Source: Microcyclospora pomicola
Lineage: Eukaryota; Ascomycota; Dothideomycetes; Capnodiales
Length of the DNA stretch: 64,000 nt
Assembly: GCA_002786065.1 (NCBI GenBank)
Contig: NHNY01000001.1
Coordinates: 2,232,001 to 2,296,000 of the forward strand
Direction of reading: 5' to 3'
Position numbers and translations under genes: made by a program. The notes beneath the pieces were generated by a model. The model saw only the letters and a list, made by a program, of their open reading frames with translations, searched no databases and was not told the origin of the DNA. Positions 49,810-58,982 of the stretch are shown piece by piece (position 1 is the first letter of the stretch; the number at the start of each line of letters is the position of its first letter).

Positions 49810-51267
49810 CTAATAAGTGACAACATACGGACGCTTGCCGAACGCTCTGCTATGCCCGCGACGCTCGAGAAGCGTGCCATTGCGATCGACTGTGGGAGCA
49901 TACCCTGACGGCGATGTGCCAGAGGGTGCAGGAACACTCACAGTGGAGATGGTAGGAATGTTGAGCGAGTCTGACGCTGATGATAGCAGAGTCGTTGATG
50001 TCGTTGTTGATAGGGATGATGCAGCTGAGATCTGGTAGAAACCAGACGCGTCATTGGAGTCGGACGCAGCGGTGGACTGTGGTAGCAATGAGGACGACGC
50101 GGTGATCGTGAGACTTGTTGGCATGATGGATGAGATGCTGGTAGATGAGGCGCTAGTCAATGAGACGCTAGTGGATGAGACGATGAGAGAAGAGGCCTCA
50201 GTCGCTACAACTGCATCTGTCGCAAAGCTGGTGATCACAGCGCAGGTCTGGACCGCCGTGCTAGGGTTGGGAACAACGACTGCGGTACGTGAAGAGGCGC
50301 ACGCGCTATTGAACGACGCGTCTGCGGTCGCGATCGAGCCAACCGTCGTGGTGCCGTCGACATAAATTAGGACTGGTGATGTGGTCGCAGCGGTACGGGA
50401 CTTGTAGTCGGATACTGCAGTCGACTGGGGTGCTTCTTGTACAAGGGTGTGGAGAGGCGCGGCAACCTTGATTGCCTCTTCATGCGAATAATCGAGGATC
50501 TCCATGTCGGAACAGGCAGTGTAGTATTCGTCCTTGCCATCGGGGTAGGTGCAGTCGGCGTTGGGCTCGGTCGGCCACTGCCACACCCAGTACACAGTGA
50601 GCGTACCGACTTTGGTGTCGGTTGGGATCTGCAGGTCGGTCTCACACCATTGTTCCATGCTCGAAGTCGGCTGCTCGATCTGATGAGATGGGAAATGAAT
50701 CTGGCGATACTGAGATATCTCGCCGCAGTTGATCTGGTGGCAACGACCATCGTCGAAGTTCTGCGCGGTCATGAGAAATCCCTTGCCATTACCTCCTGAG
50801 CCGTCCTTGGTCCACTTGAGGACGTCGACGATTTTCTCGTCGTCTGCAGGTTGATACGTACCATAGACGTAGACTGTGCCTGAGTCCACGGGTTTGCCGA
50901 GCTGGTTATGTGGGAGTGTGACGTGCCCATTCTCCAGATACTTCATAGCCACGTAATCGCCTGGGACTGCCTTCAGCATGGGGTATGCAGGGTTGGTGTA
51001 GTTGGAGGATCGTTGGTCAGGGTGGCAGAGTGAGTCGGAGCTGTTGATGCGGACACCAACCTCTGGCACCAGATAGTTGTCGCTGAAGCCCGTAAAGCCA
51101 GGATCGGTTCTTGCTACGTAACCACGGCTGTAGCCACGATCACCGACATAAGAGCCGTTGGGCCCAATGACCTGCATCTCTTCGATCCAAGTATGGGCGA
51201 TAGTGGGAGTGGCGAGGAAAAGTGCTCCAAGTGCAAACGCACCAGCAAAGGATTGGTAAGGAGCCAT
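49810..51267 (-). CDS. Secreted LPMO-like protein (DUF7492-type) with Ser/Thr-rich tail
   Basis: Intronless, 485 aa from MAPYQSFAGAF; the longer open frame upstream would bury the signal peptide. Predicted signal cleavage after ...FLATPTIA leaves His25 (HTWIEEMQVIGPNG) as the mature N-terminus. A second His lies at about 115 (YLENGHVTLP). N-terminal His plus an internal His is the copper histidine-brace pattern of lytic polysaccharide monooxygenases. The core (25-290) has several Cys (CHPDQ, GRCHQINCG, WCETD, DCTYP, CSD) and ends with VYWVWQWPTEP and DYSHEE. The remaining ~190 residues are Ser/Thr-rich, likely O-glycosylated and wall-attached; no clear GPI signal. I recall this fungal family as DUF7492; activity not shown by sequence. 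Confidence 0.75.
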   Translation of the reverse strand: MAPYQSFAGAFALGALFLATPTIAHTWIEEMQVIGPNGSYVGDRGYSRGYVARTDPGFTGFSDNYLVPEVGVRINSSDSLCHPDQRSSNYTNPAYPMLKAVPGDYVAMKYLENGHVTLPHNQLGKPVDSGTVYVYGTYQPADDEKIVDVLKWTKDGSGGNGKGFLMTAQNFDDGRCHQINCGEISQYRQIHFPSHQIEQPTSSMEQWCETDLQIPTDTKVGTLTVYWVWQWPTEPNADCTYPDGKDEYYTACSDMEILDYSHEEAIKVAAPLHTLVQEAPQSTAVSDYKSRTAATTSPVLIYVDGTTTVGSIATADASFNSACASSRTAVVVPNPSTAVQTCAVITSFATDAVVATEASSLIVSSTSVSLTSASSTSISSIMPTSLTITASSSLLPQSTAASDSNDASGFYQISAASSLSTTTSTTLLSSASDSLNIPTISTVSVPAPSGTSPSGYAPTVDRNGTLLERRGHSRAFGKRPYVVTY

Positions 51268-53578
51268 TGATGGAGCGAGGATCCGGTGACGCGATGTCTC
51301 AATTGTGATGCCGACGAAAGACAGAAAAGACCAGCTCTTCTTGTAGTGGGCGAGAGACGCGACGCGACGCGATGAATAAGTTGATGCGGTACGTCTGTTG
51401 ATTGCCGAAAAGATATATGGCTCAAGGGTAGATTTCAAGCAGAACAGATGATTGGAACGTTTTGTGCGAGATGAAAAATAGCCTAGGTCGACGAGAAGTG
51501 TAGAAGTGATATTAAACGACCGGCGTAGAAGAACAAAGAGATGTAACGATCAACGAGGTCAAAAAAGCCTTTTATCGACGCGAAGAGAAGGTGAAGAGTA
51601 GGAGGTGAAGAAGAAACACAAACCTGGGACAATAGGCACACGAGCAGATCTTTCTATTGTTCGGGCCAGATGCCTTGTAAAAGACAATAGCGCAACACAA
51701 TCCTTTGTTGGCCGCACATGAAGCAGAGCTCGAGCTCACAACCACCAGGGCGAAACGCCATCACTGAGAATAGGTCTGATCAAGGCGTCGTAGCGTCTCG
51801 CACTGGGTTAGCTGGATCGTTTGCCGGAATGGCTTGGGCGTTTGCGGGCCACGAGATCGGCTCGACACGCTGGGGACAGGCCATAGAGGGAAGAAGTGAG
51901 ACAGTTGCGTGTCAGGAATAGATCCGCGTCAAGATCAGAGGCGATGCGTGACGATGCATTGCCAACCAAAGAAGCCAAGCATTGAGGCCAGACGTGAAGA
52001 CGGAAGATGGTTCGGGTTTCAGGACCGGGTCGTGGCTTGTGTATGCACGCGCTGATTGGACGCGATTGACGCTGTGCTTCGGGATAGTCGTCGCCAGTCT
52101 CAAGGTGGTTCTGAGACTGAACGGTCTACGATGGGCTCTGCATGACATACATCTGTTCAGATAAAAAGACTGTCAAGACATCGGAAAGGGTGTGGAGATT
52201 GTCGCGTGTTCCATGTGTGGTAAGCTGCAGAATGCTAGAGCTGCTAGGAGGCTGGTTGCTGTCAACACGTTCGGATAGCTGAGCAGAATCACTACTACGC
52301 AACGCGATACATCGAACTACTTTCTCACCTATGCTGATGCTCGTGCGAGAATTGTCTGTGCTAACGGATCGTGCTTGATAAGTGATTTACCCTCCGAGAG
52401 CATTGCCAGTGACTACCTCGTAACTGCCTAGGGGCGTGAATGTGAGGGACGGAGACCACACGTGACCTACTAGTGGGTTTCGCTCGGCCCGCAGGACAAG
52501 CGTGGTTGCGCAGCATACAAATATCTGCTCCTTTCGCCCTTCATCTGCTGGATTTTTCTTTCCTCTTCATACTTACCTTGTTGGCCCGACCTCGCTCACG
52601 AATGAGGAAGGGTGGTAGCAGGCCCTGCATTGCACAGCGCGGTGGTTCTCTACTATGCGGTGTCTTCGGATGTCGCACTGGCGGAATTTTTGCTGTCTTT
52701 CATTTGGCCTATCTGGCCTCACTTTCATCAGTACTCAAGCATGCTTATGCTTGGGTTTGGAGAAGGTATCACATCATCACCATCATCATCATCATCATTA
52801 TCATCATCATCACCATCGTCTAGGCGCCTGTGTTGGCGTTCAAAGCATTCATCTCGCGTAGATCGCGTCTTCTATGCTAAGGCGAGCGAAGATGCTGCAG
52901 CAGTAGCTTGGTAGAACTGTACGAACCACCGAGTCGCCTTTGCTCAGCATAGTCGTTGTTATTCTCATCGTAACCTACTTTACATATGTTTCGACCTACG
53001 CATCTCTACAGCTGAACCGCGCTGTCTATGACTTGACGCGCTGCGATGTATCGATGGATCGTTGGTCTATTGAACGCGTTCTGATGGCAATCGTAGCTGA
53101 AGCTACCTCAACTAGAGCATGAGCCGTAAATAGTGCAGCCAGCGGAGCGATCACCATGTGGAAGACAGCCACGGGCCCACAGCGGCAGTGCTTCTGACGT
53201 CGACGCGACGCCTCAACAACAATCCAAGAGGTACCTGCAAACAGTCGCGAAGATCGCGGATGGACAACACGATTTGTCTTGTTCCGACACATCCGTTCGC
53301 TATCGACCAGCCGGAAGACGGTGGAAAGGCTGTCATGGCACCCACTCACCCCTCCAATCTGCGTGACTGGCCCGTCCCTCACTACATAGCTGGGCCATGA
53401 CGTTTGCGCCTTGGTGGGGGCAATGCAGGTCCACGATTTTCCTTATCAATCGCGGGAGACTGCGCAAGACATAAGTATGAGGTGGTGGTAGGTGAAGTCC
53501 ACCTTGCTGTTCTCCTTTGACAGTCCATCTTTCCATTATTCGCCACAGTCTGCGCTCCATCTCATTCCATCGCAGAAG
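51268..53578. other. Divergent intergenic region, 2.3 kb
   Basis: Between the LPMO-like gene (-) and phosphoketolase (+). Holds both promoters and a trinucleotide microsatellite. Short ORFs have no domain; one reads poly-Ile only because of the repeat. Confidence 0.5.
52772..52818. repeat. (ATC)n trinucleotide microsatellite
   Basis: About 47 bp of imperfect CAT/ATC units with a few CAC and TAT interruptions. Non-coding as far as can be seen. Confidence 0.9.
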
Positions 53579-56191
53579 ATGGCGGACTCATCAGCTACAT
53601 CCTTGACGGGAGGGGCGGAAGAATGGTCGGCGTACGGCCTCACCAGATCCACCATCAACGAAAAGCCACTGAGTGAAGATGAAATGGATAAGCTTACTCG
53701 CTACTTCCATGCTTCCTTGTACATCTGCCTGGGTATGCTGTACCTCAAGGCAAATCCATTGCTACAGGAGCCACTGAAAAAGGAACACATCAAGCCTAGA
53801 TTGTTAGGACATTGGGGCAGTGATGCCGGACAGTCGTTCACGTAAGTGCTCTTCTTCACGTCGGCTACGACGCGCATCGATCACTTCTGACGCGCCATCC
53901 ACAGCTACCTCCACTTCAATCGCGTCTTGAAAACACTCGATCGCGACGCCTTCGTCATCTCCGGTCCTGGCCATGGCGCTCCTGGTCTCATCTCCAACTT
54001 CTACCTCGAAGGCACCTACAGCGAAGTCTACCCGGACAAGAGCGAGGACATCGAAGGCTTGCAAAAGTTCTTCAAGCAGTTTTCCTTCCCAGGCGGCATC
54101 GGCTCGCACATGACGCCGGAAACGCCAGGCTCCATTCACGAAGGTGGCGAGTTGGGATACTCCATTTCGCATGCCTTTGGCGCTGTCTTCGACCACCCAA
54201 ACACGATCGCGTTGACGATTGTCGGTGACGGTGAGTCGGAGACTGGACCACTGGCCACGAGCTGGCACAGTAACAAGTTCCTCAATCCCATCACGGACGG
54301 TGCAGTCCTCCCCGTGCTTCACCTCAATGGCTACAAAATCAACAACCCAACCGTCCTCGCACGTATCTCGGAGGAGGAGTTAATCAAGCTGATGGAAGGA
54401 TATGGTTGGACGCCATATATTGTGGCTGGCAGTGACCTGAACGAGATGCACCAAGCAATGGCCGGTACTGTACAAAAGTGTGTCGACCAGATCTTGGCAT
54501 ATCAGAAAGAGGCGCGAGAATCTGGCAAGCCATTTCGCCCACGGTGGCCCATGATCATTCTCCGCAGCCCGAAAGGATGGACTGCGCCTAGAAAAGTGCA
54601 AGGACACTACCTGGAAGGCTTCTTCCGAGCTCACCAGATCCCGCTGCCGAAGGTGCTCACTGATCCCGAACAGCTGAAGCAGCTTGAACAGTGGATGCGC
54701 GGATACAGGCCAGAGGAACTCTTCACCAAAGAAGGCCAGCTGATTCCTGAGCTGCGTGCACTTTCCGTAGTCGGCGACAAGCGCATGTCAAAGAACCCAA
54801 TCACAAACGGTGGCTTGCTCCGCAAACCACTCCACTTGGAGAGATACCAAGACTTCGCCATTGAGGTGAAGAAGCCGGGTGCAGTCAACTCCAGTGGCAT
54901 GGAGAACTTTGCCGAATGGTTGACCACGGTCGTGGCAAACAACCCCACCACATTCCGAGTCATGGGCCCGGACGAGACAGAGAGCAACAAGCTGTCAGGC
55001 ATCTACAAAGCTGGCAAGAAGGTCTGGATGAACGGCTATCTACCTGAAGACGAGGATGGAGGAAACCTTGCCCCGGCAGGTCGCGTCATGGAAATGCTTT
55101 CCGAACACACCGTGGAGGGCTGGATGGAAGGCTATATCCTGAGCGGAAGACATTCAATGTTGAACTCGTACGAGCCTTTCATTCACATTATCGATTCGAT
55201 GGTCAACCAGGTATGTTGTGCTTGCAAGGACTATGATTCGAGTGGTCGCTAACATCTGCACAGCATGCCAAATGGATCGAAAAGTGCGCCGAGGTAGCCT
55301 GGAGACAAGCAGTGTCGTCGTTGAACATCCTCCTCACTTCGACAGTCTGGAGGCAAGATCACAATGGCTTCACCCATCAAGATCCTGATAAGTCTTTCCG
55401 TCACTTGTTTTTTCGTTGCATTCTGCTAACCGGTCGCACGCTTCCTAGATGTTGTAGCAAACAAATCCCCCGAAGTCGTCCGCATCTACCTTCCTCCCGA
55501 CGGTAACTGCCTACTGTCCACCATGGACCACTGCTTCCGCAGCACCAACTACGTCAACGTCATTGTTGCCGACAAGCAGGTGCATTTGCAATATCTTAAC
55601 ATGGAAGACGCGGTCACCCATTGCACAAAGGGCATCGGCATCTGGCCCTGGGCATCCACCGACGCCAACGAAGAGCCGGACGTTGTGATGGCATCCTGCG
55701 GCGACACGTCCACCCAAGAAGCGCTTGCCGCCACCGCGCTCCTCCGCGAGCACTTCCCTGAGATCAAAGTCCGCTTCGTCAACGTCGTGGACCTGTTCAA
55801 GCTGATCCCGAACGGCTACCACCCGCACGGCCTGACGAGCACCGAGTACGCGGCCATCTTCACGACCAACAAGCCGATCGTGTTCAACTTCCACTCATAC
55901 CCCTGGCTCGTGCACCGCCTGACGTACAACCGCGAGGGCCAGCAGCGCATGCACGTCCGCGGCTACAAGGAGAAGGGCAACATTGACACCCCGCTCGAGC
56001 TCGCGATCCGCAACGAGGCCGACCGCTTCTCCCTCGCCATCCTCGCCATCGATAGTCTAGCCGATGTGCTCGGCAACCGCGGCGGCAGTGCGCGCCAGAA
56101 GCTGCTCGACGAGCGCACCCGCAGCATGAACTACGCGTACGAGACCGGACTCGATCCGGAGAGCTTCTCCAACTGGACTTGGCCGTACTGA
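53579..56191 (+). CDS. Phosphoketolase (xylulose-5-P / fructose-6-P), TPP-dependent
   Basis: Exons are 53579-53841, 53905-55210, 55264-55387 and 55440-56191, giving 814 aa, the usual length. TPP-enzyme motifs: [49 protein letters not shown]; later [36 protein letters not shown] and NFHSYPWL. It splits xylulose-5-P or fructose-6-P with phosphate into acetyl-phosphate plus glyceraldehyde-3-P or erythrose-4-P, feeding acetyl-CoA. Introns 1 and 2 are GT-AG. Intron 3 (55388-55439) is ATAAGT...GCAC: only this join recovers [13 protein letters not shown]; no GT-AG choice does. Fungal phosphoketolases are thought to derive from bacteria by ancient transfer. An acetate kinase or phosphotransacetylase partner is not in this window. 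Confidence 0.95.
55388..55439 (+). other. AT-AC intron in the phosphoketolase gene
   Basis: 52 nt, starting ATAAGTCT and ending GGTCGCAC, with a TGCTAAC branch-site consensus about 10 nt before the 3' end. The donor is GTAAGT with its G changed to A, not the U12-type ATATCCTT. This is the pattern of rare U2-dependent AT-AC introns. Confidence 0.75.
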
Positions 56192-57440
56192 AGGCTGGGA
56201 GACGATGAAATGCAGGTGAAGGTTGGGCGGAAACGGCGTCGGGGCGTCTCCATGCTGTCGGATCGCTTAGCGGTTCGGCGGAAAACGTAATCATACAGTA
56301 CTAGGTCGTATTGAGAAGTCTACACGGTTTTCGCGACGCGCTTCACACGTGGGTCACTTGTATGACCCCGTAACAATGACACTACGCACTTCCCTCGCTG
56401 CCATTCTTTTCGAAAGCTCCCCTGAAACAGACGCTTTGGGACGTAGGATGCACGCGACGAGAGGGCCATCCAAAGATCTTGGAAAGGAGACAGAGCTACA
56501 TCTCCGCACCTCTACATATCAATGCGTTTTACACACGATTAGTATACCACATTGGCACGTAAGAAGTTCAACACCAGCTTCGCCTTCTATAGGTCTACGT
56601 TGACGGGATATATAGCGTACGGAAACGCGTTGCAACCGAAACATAAGGTAGGTTGCCTTAGATAGACCAAGTAGCTGGATTGAAGACGAGTGATTTATTG
56701 TGCAAGGAGTTAGGAAATGCGTCGAATACTGCAGGCATATACCCTACAATATCTATGCTATACAGGTTTCAGGCTGTCGGTGACGCTGATGGTTGACAGA
56801 GGCGCTACTTGAGGAATCTGAAGACGCCATTCTGTGATAGAATCTCCGGAGTTCAATGAATCGATCAAAATAGAAGATTTCTCGTGTATTGCGTGAGGAA
56901 TGGCTGTTTGAAGTTGTGGCGTAGATGATCTCAAAACCGTGTAGACGTCTGACGCGTCACTGTATTCTACCCTACTTCGCTTTATGATGGTGATGGGATA
57001 TGTCGGATACATCGACGTCGCCGTTTGGGCTAGGTTGGGCTTAATACTGCTTCAATGGCCACCACAATAAGATGAAGCGTCCTTCTGCGTTACATGCTGT
57101 TCATGATGCATCGTGTGTATGGTGTATGTCTTACAACTGCCGCTCCGTGGACTGACGGCGGTACATCATTGACCCGGCCCCGCCAAACGCGTGCCCCGCA
57201 ATACCCGGGCCACCCCTCCACACTTTCTCCAGGCTCTCTACAGTCAGCTGCGTTGCTCCACTCCATCCGCTTCGGCCTCATGCATTGATACCGGCGGGGA
57301 AACCAATTTCAGCGAAGATTGTTATCAGCCACAAGCATTTTGAAGGATAGCCAAGCAAGGACCAAAGGCTTGTTTCTGCCGCGAACGGTGAGAAGACGGA
57401 AGAACTTGAGTTTCTCATAGCATTGGCACTGTACCTACAT
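56192..57440. other. Intergenic region, 1.25 kb
   Basis: 3' flank of phosphoketolase and promoter of the FAH-family gene. Short ORFs only; no gene or RNA recognised. Confidence 0.5.
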
Positions 57441-58772
57441 ATGCTCGCCTCCGCTCTGCGACCCTGCTTCTCACGACTCCGGCACTCTACCCCGACGACG
57501 CGGCAATTGCAGCTGGATCTAGTAGCTGTACGCTTTCTATCGTTTTTCATTCGACCGGAGACAGGAAGCTGTACATACCAGCATCAGTCGCAGCAGCAAC
57601 AGAATCGACGGTATCGACAGTACTGTCAACCCAGCAATCACTTTCCACTTTCACAATCGCGCCCAACTTCCTCATCCACTACCCGGCGCTCCTTCTCGAG
57701 CACTCCGACCATGGCCTCCTCCTCCTCCACCCACTGCACATCCTGGAGCCGCCTCGTCCGCTACGTCTCCGCCAAAGATGGCCAGATCCGCTACGGCGAG
57801 CCCATCGTCTCTGCAGACGCCAGTTCGCCACCGGACATTGACCAACTCGCGCTGTCTGGGGAGTTGAGAGTGAAGGTGCTCGCGGGCGCGACGCCGTTTG
57901 CCGCGGAGCCGACGGGCGAAGAGGACAGCGTCAAGAAGCTGCTGGGACCGCTGACGCCGAAGGATGTGCCCATTGTGCGGTGTACGGGGTTGAATTATAA
58001 GACGCATAGTATGTATCCCCCCTCCCTTTTTGGCCGGGAATTAGTAATGTTTGGGGGAGATCCCTCAAGAGATTAGATTGGACAAGAATCTGGTGGCGAG
58101 ACGAGTCTCATGAAGAAGATGGAAATTCTCAAAGTCAAAGCTAACGAGCACCACCCAGTCCTCGAAACCGGCTTCGACCTCCCAACTCACCCGACCCTCT
58201 TCCTCAAGCCCCCGACGGCCGTCAGCGACACGCGCGCCGCGATCCCGATCCCCGCGCTCGGACAGGCGCAATGCGACTACGAAGGCGAGCTGACGATCGT
58301 GATCGGGCGCGACTGCAAGAACGTGAGCGAGGCGGACGCGCTCGCGTACGTGGCGGGCTACGTGGCGGGCAACGACGTCTCGTGCCGCGACTGGCAGATG
58401 GAGCCGACGAAAGCCGGCATGATGCCGCAGTGGTGCTTCTCCAAGTCGTTCGACGCGTACGCGCCGCTGGGACCCGCGATCGTCAGCCCGCGCGTGCTCG
58501 GCGACGGGAGTGGGCTGGCGCTGCGCACGCTCGTCAACGGCGAGGTGCGCCAGGACACCAACACGAGCGATCTGTGCTTTGGCGTGCGCAAGCTCGTGTC
58601 GTTCTTCAGTACCGGCCAGACGCTGCAGGCGGGGAGCTTGATCATGACTGGCACGCCGGGCGGGGTGGGATTGGGGTTCAAGCCGGAGCCGAAGTGGTTG
58701 AAGGACGGCGATGAGGTGGCGGTGGAGATTGAGGGGATCGGGAGGGTGGTGAATGTGATGAAGTTTGAGTGA
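57441..58772 (+). CDS. Fumarylacetoacetate hydrolase (FAH) family enzyme, FAHD2-like
   Basis: Exons are 57441-58008 and 58159-58772, joined as NYKTH|ILETGFDLP across a 150-nt intron with a CTAAC branch site; 393 aa. The FAH domain has VRCTGLNYKTH, PTLFLKPPTAV, the metal site DYEGELTIVIG and AGYVAGNDVSCRDWQ, and MTGTPGGVGLGF. Relatives include oxaloacetate tautomerases and acylpyruvate hydrolases, often mitochondrial. The first ~90 residues (MLASALRPCFSRLRHSTPTT...RRSFSSTPT) are Arg/Ser/Gln-rich, like a presequence. The second ATG at 57711 (MASSSSTHCTSW) would give a ~303-aa cytosolic form. Which start is used cannot be settled here. Confidence 0.88.
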
Positions 58773-58982
58773 AGGGGTTTGGAGGGATCTATGCAGAACG
58801 ATCAAATGTCGATACTTGTTCAAATACTCACTTCTTACAAATACTGTATCAAACAAGAACTAGAGACCGAAACACAACAGCCCAGCGTCAGCTTGTCCCT
58901 AAGCGAAACCCTTGATCTGCTTCCCCATGCCTAGAAATTATCCGACCGTCTCCACGAAAGTCTCCCCATACTCTCCATTCGT

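Noticed and set aside
52473-52823. ORF with a run of isoleucines resembling a membrane helix
   Set aside because: The Ile run is the translated (ATC)n microsatellite; no homology or codon support.
55264-55506. Treating phosphoketolase exon 3 as running on through 55388 without splicing
   Set aside because: It replaces the conserved GFLD block with unrelated sequence and ends out of frame with the strongly conserved exon 4.
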